Origin: Kitasatospora purpeofusca
GTDB taxonomy: Bacteria > Actinomycetota > Actinomycetes > Streptomycetales > Streptomycetaceae
Reading direction: 5' to 3'
Assembly (NCBI RefSeq): GCF_000718025.1
Contig: NZ_JODS01000022.1
Coordinates: 164,810-228,809 of the forward strand
DNA length: 64,000 bases
Shown here: in pieces, positions 1 to 8,539 of the stretch
Position numbering within the stretch: position 1 is the first letter of the stretch
How the letters are laid out: each line of letters starts with the position of its first letter
Made by a program: the position numbers and the translations under genes
Notes under the pieces: generated by a model
Seen by the model: only the letters and a program-made list of their open reading frames with translations
What the model was told of the DNA's origin: nothing
Database searches by the model: none

Positions 1-382
1 CGCCGAGGGTGAGCCGGGCGGCGGCGTCGTCGAGCATCGCGGTGAGGCGCGCGGCCGGGTACGCCGGGTCGAGCGGCAGCACATGGCCGCCGGCCCACCA
101 GACGGCGAGGTGGGCGACGGCGATCCGGCTGCCGCGGGCGCAGAGCACGCCGACGGCGCTGCCGGGGGCGACCCCGCGGGCGGTCAGCTCGGCGGCCAAC
201 CGCCTGGCGTTGTCGACGAGTTCGCGGTAGGTCAGGGTGGTGGTGCCGTCGGTGACGGCGAGCGCCTCGGGGCGCTCGGCGGCCTGCCGGGCGACCAGCG
301 CCGGGACGGTGGCGGCGCCTGCGGTCGGAACGTCGGCGGCCGGAGCGGCGGCGGGACCGGCGGTGGAGCGGGAGGGAGTCAT
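1..382 (-). CDS. NRPS adenylation (AMP-binding) protein, N-terminal part only
   Basis: The reading frame starts at ATG 382 and is still open at the left window edge, giving about 127 residues. After a poly-Ala/Pro leader the sequence reads like the N-terminus of an adenylation domain: VPALVARQAAERPEALAV, then the A1/A2-like stretch TYRELVDNARRLAAEL and LPLDPAYPAARL. Adenylation domains activate an amino or aryl acid as its AMP ester. It begins 78 nt after the stop of the upstream A-T gene, on the same strand, so it is probably co-transcribed as the last visible gene of the peptide cluster. A GGAAGG lies about 12 nt upstream of the ATG as a possible ribosome site. The substrate-specifying core is outside the window. 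Confidence 0.8.
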   Translation of the reverse strand, partial: MTPSRSTAGPAAAPAADVPTAGAATVPALVARQAAERPEALAVTDGTTTLTYRELVDNARRLAAELTARGVAPGSAVGVLCARGSRIAVAHLAVWWAGGHVLPLDPAYPAARLTAMLDDAAARLTLG

Positions 383-459
383 AGGAGGTCAGCCTTCCGG
401 GCGCCCCGGCGGTGGGCCGGGGCGCCGTGCGACGGTGGGCGGGAGGGAGGGGCGGCCGG

Positions 460-2361
460 TCAGCCCGCGGCGGCGCCCGGACGGCGCTCGTCGACCAGCC
501 GGGCCACCGCGCGCAGATCGGGCTGGCGCAGCAGCGCCGGGGCCCGCAGCCGGACCTCGAACTCCTCCTCCAGGGCGGCCAGCAGCCGCGCGGCGGTGAC
601 CGAAGTCCCGCCCGCGTCCAGGAAGTTGTCCGAGGGGGCGAGGTCGGTCCGGCCGAGCAGGCCGGCGCAGATCCGGAGCAGCGTCCGCTCGGTCGGCGTG
701 GCGGCCCCGTCGGCCCCGGACCCGGCGGAGCGCTCGGCGTCCTGCTGGGCCTCGGCCTCCTCGGCCTTGAGCAGCGCGGCCCGGTCGATCTTGCCGTTGG
801 CGTCCAGCGGGAAGCCGTCGACCAGCCGCAGCAGGCTCGGCACCGCCTGCTCGGGCAGCCAGGGCCGCACCGCCGCCAGCAGTTCGGCGCCGTCCACCGG
901 GGCGCCCTCGGTCGCGGGCTGGGCGAAGGCCAGCAGTTGGGCGCCGCCCACCGGGGCCGGGCGGGCGACCACGGCGGCGCGCCGCACCCGGGGGTCGCGC
1001 TCCAGGGCGGCCTCGACCTCGGCCGGTTCGATCCGGACACCGCTGACCTTGACCTGGTCGTCCAGTCGGCCGAGGAACTCCAGCACCCCGTCCGCGCGCA
1101 TCAGCACCCGGTCGCCGGTGCGGTAGACCCGGTCGGTGCCGTCGAGGTCGTCGGGAGCGGAGACGAAGCGCTCGGCGGTCAGCGCCGCGTCGAGGTAGCC
1201 GATGGCCAGGCCCTGGCCGCCGATCCGCAGTTCGCCGGCCTCGCCGCGCGGCAGCGGCCGGCCGTTCTCGTCGGTGACCAGGACGATCGCGCCGGGGACG
1301 GGCCGGCCGATCGGCGGTGCACCGGCGCCGTGCTCGGCACCCGGCGCCATGCTGTGCACGGTGGTGGTGACGGTCGCCTCGGCCGGGCCGTAGGCGTTGT
1401 GGACGGTCGCCGTGACGTCCGGGCCGGGGGTGCGGCGGAGCCGGTCGCCGCCGACGGTGAGGTGGCGCAGCGGCAGGTCGGCGGGCCAGGGCCGGTCGAG
1501 CACGGGCTCGGCGAGCGGGGTGGGCAGCACGCCGACGGTGATGCCGGCGGTGCGCCACCAGTCGGTGAGCGCGGCCGGGTCCCAGCGGACGGCCTCGGGG
1601 GCGACGCAGAGCGCCGCGCCGGAGGTGAGGCCGGCCCACAGCTCCATCAGGTGCGGGTCGAACGAGACGCCGATGAGCAGGCTGTGCCGGTCGCCGGGGC
1701 CGAGGCCGGTCAGTTCGCGGTACCAGGTGAGCAGGGCGCCGAGCGCGGTCTGCCCGACGGCGACGGCCTTCGGCAGGCCGGTGGAGCCGGAGGTGAGCAC
1801 GGTGTACTGGGTGCCCCTGGGGGCGCGGACGGCCTCCGCGCCGTCCGCTCCCGCACCGTCCGCGCCCGCACCGTCGGCGGACTCGGCGAAGGCGGCCACG
1901 ATCCCGGTGGCGCCCGGGGCGGTGAGCGGGTGGTGCCGGCCGTCCCGGTGGGCGGGCGGCAGCAGCGCCGGGTCCCCGATCAGGCAGGCGGGGCGCAGCT
2001 GTTCGGCGACGGCCCGGAGCCGGCGCTCGCCGGGGCGCGGGCCGAGCGGCAGGTGGACGGCGCCGATCCGGGCGACGGCCAGGGTGGCGGCGACCAGGGC
2101 CGCGGAGTGGTCGAGGCAGAGGCCGACCAGGTCGCCGGGGCGGACCCGCCCGGCGAGCTGCCCGGCGATCGCGTCGGCGAGGCGGTCGAGTTCGGCGTAG
2201 CTCAGGGTGAGCCCGCCGTCGATCAGCGCGGGCGCGTCCGGGGTGCGGCGGGCCCAGCTGGTGAAGAGGTCGAGCACGGCGCCGTCGCGGTGCGGGCGGC
2301 CGTAGGCAACGGAGAGGCCGGGCAGCAGCCCGGACAGGGGCCGGTCCTGGATGGTGGTCAT
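460..2361 (-). CDS. Free-standing NRPS A-T didomain protein
   Basis: A 633-residue protein with one adenylation domain (about 25-535) and one C-terminal thiolation domain (about 560-625), but no condensation domain. Visible core motifs are A3 LTSGSTGLPKAV (189-200), A4 SFDPHLMELW, A5 NAYGPAEATV, A7 YRTGDR, A8 GRLDDQVKVSGVRIEPAEVE and A10 DANGKID. The carrier motif is LDAGGTSVTA with S587 as the phosphopantetheine site; GGTS replaces the usual GGHS/GGDS. By-eye alignment to GrsA gives a pocket of D, P, M, V, L, V, A, V, T; I do not assign a substrate. A GADGA repeat near 164-175 looks like a linker. The start is ATG 2361. It lies 39 nt after the acyl-CoA dehydrogenase gene. It may load a building block that a condensation domain elsewhere in the cluster uses. 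Confidence 0.9.
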   Translation of the reverse strand: MTTIQDRPLSGLLPGLSVAYGRPHRDGAVLDLFTSWARRTPDAPALIDGGLTLSYAELDRLADAIAGQLAGRVRPGDLVGLCLDHSAALVAATLAVARIGAVHLPLGPRPGERRLRAVAEQLRPACLIGDPALLPPAHRDGRHHPLTAPGATGIVAAFAESADGAGADGAGADGAEAVRAPRGTQYTVLTSGSTGLPKAVAVGQTALGALLTWYRELTGLGPGDRHSLLIGVSFDPHLMELWAGLTSGAALCVAPEAVRWDPAALTDWWRTAGITVGVLPTPLAEPVLDRPWPADLPLRHLTVGGDRLRRTPGPDVTATVHNAYGPAEATVTTTVHSMAPGAEHGAGAPPIGRPVPGAIVLVTDENGRPLPRGEAGELRIGGQGLAIGYLDAALTAERFVSAPDDLDGTDRVYRTGDRVLMRADGVLEFLGRLDDQVKVSGVRIEPAEVEAALERDPRVRRAAVVARPAPVGGAQLLAFAQPATEGAPVDGAELLAAVRPWLPEQAVPSLLRLVDGFPLDANGKIDRAALLKAEEAEAQQDAERSAGSGADGAATPTERTLLRICAGLLGRTDLAPSDNFLDAGGTSVTAARLLAALEEEFEVRLRAPALLRQPDLRAVARLVDERRPGAAAG

Positions 2362-2400
2362 GACGGGGTCCTCCGGACGTCGATGGATGGTCGGTACGGG

Positions 2401-3648
2401 TCAGCCCAGGCCCATGGCCCGGGCCACGATCACCTTCTGGACCTCGGAGGTCCCTTCGATGATGGTGGTCATCCGGACGTAGCGGTAGAGGTACTCCAGC
2501 GGGTGGCCCCGCACCCAGCCCGTGGCGCCGTGCACCTGGAGCGCGCGGTCGACGGCCCGGACGGCGGTCTCGGAGGAGGTCAGCTTGGCGAGCGCGGCGT
2601 TCTCGGGCGCCTCGGTGCCCTCGTCGACCAGCCGGGCGCAGGCGAGGGTGAGCAGCTTGGCGGCCTCGACCTCGGCGCGGGTGCGGACCAGGTGGTCCTG
2701 GATGTGCTGGTAGTCGCCGATCGGCTGCCCGAAGGCCTGCCGCTCGCGGGCGTACTCGACGCCGAGCCGCAGCGCGTACTCGGCGATGCCGTCGCACATC
2801 GCGGCGACGACCAGCCGGCCCCGGGAGAGGCTGTCCATGGCGAGCCCGGTGGCGGCGCCGATGCCGTCCTCGCCGCCGATCACCGCGGCCGCCGGGGCGT
2901 GCAGCCGGTCCAGCACCAGCTCGAACAGCGGCTCCCCGGACATGCCCTCGTAGCGCTGGCCGATGCGCAGCCCGGGGTGGTCCATCGGGAGGACGAAGGC
3001 GGTGGCGCCGGCGGTCGGACCGGCGCCGTCGCCGAGGTCGGTGGCGGCGACCACGAGCGCGAGGTCGGCGCGGTCGGCGTTGCTGACGAAGGTCTTGCGG
3101 CCGTTCAGCAGCCAGCCGTCGCCGTCGCGGACGGCGGTGGTGGTGAGCCGGAACGCGTCGGAGCCGGCCTGGGGTTCGGTGAGCGCGAGGCAGCGGGTGC
3201 GCTCGCCGCGCACCAGCGGGACCAGGTGGCGCTCGATCTGCTCGGGGGTGCCGTGCCGCAGCAGCGGGCTGGGCCCGTCGGAGCCGGCCAGCGCGTAGGG
3301 GGCGAGCGGGCAGCCGCTGCGCCCGGCGGCGTGGTGGAGCAGCACGACGGCGGTGAACGGCATGCCGGAGCCGCCGAGTTCCTCCGGGTAGTCGCCGGCG
3401 TAGAAGCCGAGGGCGGCGGAGCGCTTGCGGACGTAGGTCCGCAGGTCGGCCGGCGGCTGTTCGGCGGACTCCGCCAACTCGGCGGCGAGCGGTTCGAGTT
3501 CGCGGCGGACGAAGCTCTCGAAGGCGGCCACGAGTTCGCGGTGCTCGGCCTCCAGGACGGCGGAGGGCGCGGACAGGCCGGTGCCGGTGGCGGGACGGAC
3601 GGCCGCGGCGGGACGGGCGGCGGCGGGGCCGGGGGCGGTGAGGGTCAC
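2401..3648 (-). CDS. Acyl-CoA dehydrogenase family flavoprotein within NRPS cluster
   Basis: A 415-residue protein of normal length for the acyl-CoA dehydrogenase family. It shows LTEPQAGSDAF (substrate and FAD region), ARERQAFGQPIGDYQ and the C-terminal IIEGTSEVQ, whose Glu (about 398) is at the catalytic-base position. The enzyme should be FAD-dependent and desaturate an acyl thioester. Start GTG 3648 overlaps the stop of the C-A-T gene (GTGA), which implies translational coupling and argues for this start over longer in-frame extensions. In a peptide cluster such enzymes often oxidise a carrier-bound aminoacyl or fatty acyl group; that role here is inference from position. A primary-metabolism substrate cannot be excluded from sequence alone. 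Confidence 0.88.
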   Translation of the reverse strand: MTLTAPGPAAARPAAAVRPATGTGLSAPSAVLEAEHRELVAAFESFVRRELEPLAAELAESAEQPPADLRTYVRKRSAALGFYAGDYPEELGGSGMPFTAVVLLHHAAGRSGCPLAPYALAGSDGPSPLLRHGTPEQIERHLVPLVRGERTRCLALTEPQAGSDAFRLTTTAVRDGDGWLLNGRKTFVSNADRADLALVVAATDLGDGAGPTAGATAFVLPMDHPGLRIGQRYEGMSGEPLFELVLDRLHAPAAAVIGGEDGIGAATGLAMDSLSRGRLVVAAMCDGIAEYALRLGVEYARERQAFGQPIGDYQHIQDHLVRTRAEVEAAKLLTLACARLVDEGTEAPENAALAKLTSSETAVRAVDRALQVHGATGWVRGHPLEYLYRYVRMTTIIEGTSEVQKVIVARAMGLG

Positions 3649-6600
3649 TGCTGGGCTCCGGTGAGGGCGCGGGCCTGGTCGGCCAGGACGGGGTGCTGGA
3701 AGAGGGTGCGCAGCGGGGGCCGGTTGCCGAGGCGCGGCTCCAGCCAGGCGGCGAGCCGGGCGGCGAGCAGCGAGTGGCCGCCGACCTCGAAGAAGTGCGA
3801 GTCCGGGGCGAACCGGTCGTGGCCGAGCACCTCCCGCCAGGCCTCGGCGATCAGCAGCTGGGCGGGGTCGGTGAAGGCCGACGGGGCCGCCTCGGGCGGG
3901 GCGCCCACGGGTGCCTCGGCGGCCAGCCGGGCGAGGGCCGTCCGGTCCGGCTTGCCGCCGGGCAGCAGCGGCATGGCGTCGAGCGCGGTCCAGCTCGCCG
4001 GGACGAGACCGGCGGGCAGCCGCCGGGCCAGGGCCGCGTGCAGGGCGGCCTGGTCGGGCTGCGGGCCGCCGTCGAGGAAGCCGAGCAGGCGCGGTCCGGC
4101 GCTGTCGTCCCGGTGCAGCAGGACGGCGCAGGAGCGACCGCCGAGTTCGGCGGAGGCGGCGGCCTCGATCTCCTCCAGCTCGATCCGGAAGCCGCGCAGC
4201 TTGACCTGGTTGTCCTGGCGGCCGAGGAAGCGCAGCTGTCCGTCGAGGTCGCGGAAGCCGCGGTCGCCGGTGCGGTAGACGCGTTCGCCGCCGAGGGCCG
4301 GGACGGCCGGGAAGCGGGCGCCGGTGATCTCCGGCAGGCCGAGGTAGCCGTCGGCCAGGGCCGCTCCCCCGACGGCGAGTTCGCCGACGGCGCCGGGCGG
4401 CAGCGGCTGGCCGCCGGTGTCCAGGACGTGCATCCGGACGCCGGGGAGTTCGGTGCCGAGCGGGATCTCGGCGGTGTCGTCGGTCCCTTCGGCAGCCTCG
4501 ACTGCCGGGTCCTCGGCGGCGGCCGGGGCCAGGTCGGCCTCGGTGATCTCGTGCACGGTGGAGGTGACGGTGGCCTCGGTGACGCCGTAGGCGTTGAGGA
4601 CGGTGACGGCGGTGCCCCCGGTCAGCCCGCGCAGGGCCCGGGCCGGCAGCCGCTCGCCGCCGAGCACGAGCAGGCGCGGCGCCCAGCGGCCGTCCGCCAG
4701 TGCCTCGCGCAGGTCCTCGCGGACGGCGAGCGCGTAGCTGGTCGGCAGGTTGGCGACGGTGACGCCGCGGGCGGCCAGCACGGCGACCAGCTCGGGCCCG
4801 GTCGGGACCTCGCGCTGCGGCAGCACCAGGGCGGCGCCGGCCACCAGCGAGGGCAGCACCTCCTCCAGCGCCACGTCGAAGGACGGCCGGGCGAACAGCA
4901 GCACCCGGTCGGCCGGGCCCAGGCCGTAGCGGGCGGTCACGGCGGTCAGGTACCGGGCCAGCGCGGTGCGGCCGACCAGGACCGGCTTGGGCACACCGGT
5001 GGAGCCGGAGGTGTGGATCACATAGGCGGCGCCTTCGAGCACGGCGGCCGGGCGGGCCTCGGGGAAGGCCGGGCCGTCCAGCAGGGCCGGGGTGGTGTCG
5101 GCGGGCAGGGCGAGGGCGCTCTGCCGGGTGGCCAGCACCAGGGCCGGGGCCAGCCGCTCCAGCAGCAGGGCCAGCCTGGCCTGCGGGTCCTCGGCGGAGA
5201 GCGGGGCGTGGACCGCGCCGAGGCGCAGGCAGGCGAGCAGGGCGACGACGCTGTCGACGCCGCGCGGCAGCACGGTGGCGACCGGCTGCCCGGGGGTCAC
5301 CCCCGCGGCGCGCAGGCGCTCGACCAGTTCGCCGACCCGGCGGTCGAGGTCGCCGTAGCTCAGCCGCTCGGAACCGGCGAGCAGGGCGAGCGCGGTGGGG
5401 TCGTGGACTGCGGCCGGGTCGAGGCCGGCCGGCTCGGGCAGCGCCTCGGCGGCGGCTTCCGCGTCCGTCGTGGCGCCGGTCGTGGCGCCGGTCGTGGCGG
5501 GCGCCACCGCGAGGTCGGCGAGCAGGGCGTCCGGGCCGTCGAGGTAGCCGCGCAGCAGGTCGAGCAGCCGCTCGGACAGCAGGGTGGCGATCCTCTCGCC
5601 GAACAGGTCGGCATCGTAGTCCCAGACCAGGGTCATCCCGGCCGCGCCGTGCTTCTCGCCGACCACCCGGCGGTCGTCGGGCAGCAGGACGAGGTCGAGG
5701 TCGAAGCGGGTGGTGCCGGTGTTGAAGCCCTCGTAGAGCGAGACCTCCAGGCCGGGGGCCTGCACATCGGGCAGCGGCGCGTCGTGCGCGCTGAACATCA
5801 CGCTGAACAGCGGGTTGTCCGCACCGCTGGTGTGCCGCCCGAGCGCACGGGTCAACTCCTGCACCGGCACGTCCTGGTGGGGCAGCGCGCGGAACAGCGT
5901 GTCGGTCACCTCGTCGACCGCCTCGGTGCCGGGCGCGGCCGGGTCCAGCCGCAGGCGCAGCGGCACGGTGTTGACGAACATCCCGACGGTGCCCTCGAAA
6001 CCGGGCGGCCGGTTGCCGACGGCGGTGCCGACCATCAGCTCCCGGTGGCCGCTGTGCCGGCGCAGCAGTTCGGCGAAGAGGGTGAGCAGGGTGGAGAACG
6101 GGGTGTGGCCGTCGGCCTTGGCCCGCTCGCGCAGCCGCTCGGCGAGGTCGGCGCCGATCGACTGGCGCAGTTGGCCGCCGCGGTGGCGGCGGCGGGCCCC
6201 GGGACGGGCCAGGCCCGGCAGCGCGAGGTCGAGCGGGGCGTCCGCCAACTCCTGCTTCCAGAAGGCGAGTCCGCTCTCCCGGCCGGCGTCCCGGACGGCT
6301 TCGGCGGCGTGCACGTGCTCCTCGTAGGAGGGCGCGGCAGGCAGGGCGACGGCACCGGCCTCGCCGAGGACGTGGGCGCGGTAGACGGTGAAGAGGTCGC
6401 GCAGCAGGATCGCGAACGAGTGGCCGTCGTGGATGAGATGGTGCTCGACGTGGATCAGCCGGTGGTGGTCGTCGCCGATCCGGACCAAGTGCCAGCGCAG
6501 CAGCGGGGCGTCGGTGGTGTCCAGCGGCTCCTCGGCCTCGGCGGCCAGCAGAGTCCGGAACGCGGCCTCGGGGTCCGCCCCGGTGCTCAGGTCGCTGGTG

Positions 6601-6845
6601 CGCAGCCGCGGCTCGGTCCGGGCGCCGACCCGCTGGAGCGGCAACCCTTCGGCGCGGGTGACCAGTTCGAGCCGCAGGCCGGGGTGGTGGGCGAGCACGG
6701 CGGTGAGGCCGGCCCGGAGCGCGTCGGTGTCGAGCGGCCCCCAGAGATCGAGGGCGGCAGTGAAGTTGTAGGCGCGACTGCCGGGCTGCATCTGCTCGTG
6801 CAGCCAGACGATCTCCTGCGAGGAGGAGAGTGCGAACATGGGCAA
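3645..6845 (-). CDS. NRPS module C-A-T
   Basis: A complete 1066-residue elongation module. The condensation domain (about 1-430) carries an intact HHLIHDG motif at 135-141. The adenylation domain follows (about 465-960) with IHTSGSTGVPKPV, SFDVALEEVL, NAYGVTEATV, YRTGDRG, GRQDNQVKLRGFRIELEEIE and LPGGKPDRTAL. A thiolation domain closes the protein with FFEVGGHSLLAARL and S1025 as the phosphopantetheine serine. There is no epimerase or thioesterase. By-eye pocket residues are D, V, E, N, L, L, A, V, T; the acidic E at the 239 position may favour a basic substrate, but this is weak inference. A GGGAG ribosome site sits just upstream of ATG 6845, and a 252-bp spacer separates it from the preceding condensation gene. 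Confidence 0.93.
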   Translation of the reverse strand: MPMFALSSSQEIVWLHEQMQPGSRAYNFTAALDLWGPLDTDALRAGLTAVLAHHPGLRLELVTRAEGLPLQRVGARTEPRLRTSDLSTGADPEAAFRTLLAAEAEEPLDTTDAPLLRWHLVRIGDDHHRLIHVEHHLIHDGHSFAILLRDLFTVYRAHVLGEAGAVALPAAPSYEEHVHAAEAVRDAGRESGLAFWKQELADAPLDLALPGLARPGARRRHRGGQLRQSIGADLAERLRERAKADGHTPFSTLLTLFAELLRRHSGHRELMVGTAVGNRPPGFEGTVGMFVNTVPLRLRLDPAAPGTEAVDEVTDTLFRALPHQDVPVQELTRALGRHTSGADNPLFSVMFSAHDAPLPDVQAPGLEVSLYEGFNTGTTRFDLDLVLLPDDRRVVGEKHGAAGMTLVWDYDADLFGERIATLLSERLLDLLRGYLDGPDALLADLAVAPATTGATTGATTDAEAAAEALPEPAGLDPAAVHDPTALALLAGSERLSYGDLDRRVGELVERLRAAGVTPGQPVATVLPRGVDSVVALLACLRLGAVHAPLSAEDPQARLALLLERLAPALVLATRQSALALPADTTPALLDGPAFPEARPAAVLEGAAYVIHTSGSTGVPKPVLVGRTALARYLTAVTARYGLGPADRVLLFARPSFDVALEEVLPSLVAGAALVLPQREVPTGPELVAVLAARGVTVANLPTSYALAVREDLREALADGRWAPRLLVLGGERLPARALRGLTGGTAVTVLNAYGVTEATVTSTVHEITEADLAPAAAEDPAVEAAEGTDDTAEIPLGTELPGVRMHVLDTGGQPLPPGAVGELAVGGAALADGYLGLPEITGARFPAVPALGGERVYRTGDRGFRDLDGQLRFLGRQDNQVKLRGFRIELEEIEAAASAELGGRSCAVLLHRDDSAGPRLLGFLDGGPQPDQAALHAALARRLPAGLVPASWTALDAMPLLPGGKPDRTALARLAAEAPVGAPPEAAPSAFTDPAQLLIAEAWREVLGHDRFAPDSHFFEVGGHSLLAARLAAWLEPRLGNRPPLRTLFQHPVLADQARALTGAQQ

Positions 6846-7097
6846 CTCCCAGGTTGTGTCGGGTTGTTGATTCGGTTCGACAGCTCGGGGCGGCCACTGT
6901 GGGGCCTGCCCCGGGCCGGGACCCGCCGGGGGTGGTGGCGGGCCCGGCGAGGTGGGTCGGGGTTGATCTCGGTGAGTCGGGAGGTCGGGGCGGGTTCGGG
7001 GTGAGTCAGGAGGTAGGGGTGGTCGTGCCGGACCGGCCGACCGGCGGGTGCGGCAGTCGGCGGGTGCGGCGGTCCGGGGCCGGAACGGCCCGGCGGG

Positions 7098-8468
7098 TCA
7101 GGCCCCGGCGCCGAGGTGGTGGCGCAGGGTCGCGAGCAGCACCGCGAAGGCCGCCTCCGCAGCGGCGTCCGAGTAGCGCTCGCGGTCCCAGGCCAGCCGG
7201 ACCAGGAGGTCCTCGCCGTGCGAGGCGGAGACCGCGATCGGCGCGGCGAGCGGACGGCCCGCGAGGTGGACCTCGCGCCCGGCGGTCCCGCCGAGCACCA
7301 GGGGCGGCCGGCGGTGCAGGTCCTCGAAGGTGAGCAGTCCGTCGAGCGCGCCGGACCAGCTCGCCCCGGCGGACCGGGCGGCGCGCACCACCTCGTCGTA
7401 CGGGGTGTCCGCGTGGTCGAGGTCGTCCCACCAGTCGGCGCCGAGCGCGTCGAGCGGGCGGGGCGGGCCGGGCGGCGCGGGGTGGACCAGGGTGTTCAGG
7501 AAGCAGCCGAGCACGGGCGCGGTGTCGGCGGGGCGGCCGCCCCACGGGTAGCCGAGCGCGAGCACCCGGTCGCCGTCGTCGAGCCGGTGGGCGGCGGCGG
7601 CCACGGCGTCCAGCAGGGCCGGGAAGACTCCGCTCCGAGCGGCGCCGGTGACGGCGGGCAGCCGGTCCACGGCCATACCGGTCGACCGGGCCGCCCCGGC
7701 CGGGGCGGCCCCCTCCGGGGCGTCGGCGAGGGCGCCGAGCCGGGCGGCCCAGTGGCGCTGGGCGGCCTCGCTCGCGGCCCGCGCCTCGGCGTCCAACTGG
7801 CCTTCCACCGCCGCCCGGTAGGTCTCGACGGCCTCGGCCTGCCCCGCGCCGGGGGCGTTCTCGCCGCCGTCGGGGTCGGCGTAGGCGGCGCCGAGCCCCT
7901 CGGTGACCAGGCCGAGCGACTGCTCGTCGCAGGCGGCGTGGTCCAGGGCCACGGCGAGCAGTTCCTCCTCGTCCTGCGGTCCGGCCGCCAGCAGCAGCCG
8001 CAGCGCCGGTCCGTCGGTCGGCCAGTCCAGCAGCGCCCGCAGCAGTGCCGCCCGGGCCGGGCCGTCCGGCAGCCCGGCAGCGGCGACGCCGGCTCCGTCG
8101 ACCGCAACCCCGCCGGCGGCCGGGTCGGACGGCTCCACCGGCACCCGGGCCACCTCGACCGAGGGCTCGCCGAGCCGCAGCACCGGCGTACCCCGCAGCA
8201 CCGTGAACTCGCCGCGCAGCGCCGGGTGTTGCCGGGCCAGCCGCAGTGCGGCGCGGCGCAGCCGGGCCAGGTCGACGGTGCCCCGGGGGAAGGCGAAGAA
8301 CAGCGGGACGATGTCCGTCCGGGCCAGCCGGTCGCGGTGGCGGGTGATCAGGAAGCGGCGCTGGGCCCCGGTGAGCGGGAGCAGCGGTGCCGGGTCGGGG
8401 CCGGTCCCGGCGGCGGAGGCGAGGGACCGGTAGCGGGTCAGGTAGGCGGCCGTGATGCTGGAGTGCAC
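7098..8468 (-). CDS. Stand-alone condensation-domain protein with altered active-site motif
   Basis: A 456-residue protein that looks like a single condensation domain: LPLTGAQRRFLITRH at 30-44, then an HHxxxDG-like site reading DHAACDE at 176-182, and a late FLNTLVHPAPP / DHADTPYDEVV region typical of the latch and floor segments. The first His and the Gly of the motif are changed, while the second His (H177, usually catalytic) and the Asp (D181) remain. It may therefore still condense, or it may have a non-canonical role. No carrier or adenylation domain is attached. GTG 8468 is chosen because GGAG lies about 10 nt upstream and the homologous region begins just after it; the frame extends further upstream without any recognisable domain. 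Confidence 0.82.
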   Translation of the reverse strand: MHSSITAAYLTRYRSLASAAGTGPDPAPLLPLTGAQRRFLITRHRDRLARTDIVPLFFAFPRGTVDLARLRRAALRLARQHPALRGEFTVLRGTPVLRLGEPSVEVARVPVEPSDPAAGGVAVDGAGVAAAGLPDGPARAALLRALLDWPTDGPALRLLLAAGPQDEEELLAVALDHAACDEQSLGLVTEGLGAAYADPDGGENAPGAGQAEAVETYRAAVEGQLDAEARAASEAAQRHWAARLGALADAPEGAAPAGAARSTGMAVDRLPAVTGAARSGVFPALLDAVAAAAHRLDDGDRVLALGYPWGGRPADTAPVLGCFLNTLVHPAPPGPPRPLDALGADWWDDLDHADTPYDEVVRAARSAGASWSGALDGLLTFEDLHRRPPLVLGGTAGREVHLAGRPLAAPIAVSASHGEDLLVRLAWDRERYSDAAAEAAFAVLLATLRHHLGAGA

Positions 8469-8539
8469 GGGAGGGTCTCCGCTTTCGGTTCGGGACGTCG
8501 GTGGGTCGGCGTGGTTCCGGGCCCGGTCGGGCGGCGCGT

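Noticed and set aside
412..4278. Very long plus-strand open frame across the NRPS genes, 1288 codons
   Set aside because: It is the antisense shadow of A-T, dehydrogenase and C-A-T genes. Its translation is a Gly/Arg/Val/Asp-rich low-complexity string with no domain, while the minus strand shows complete motifs.
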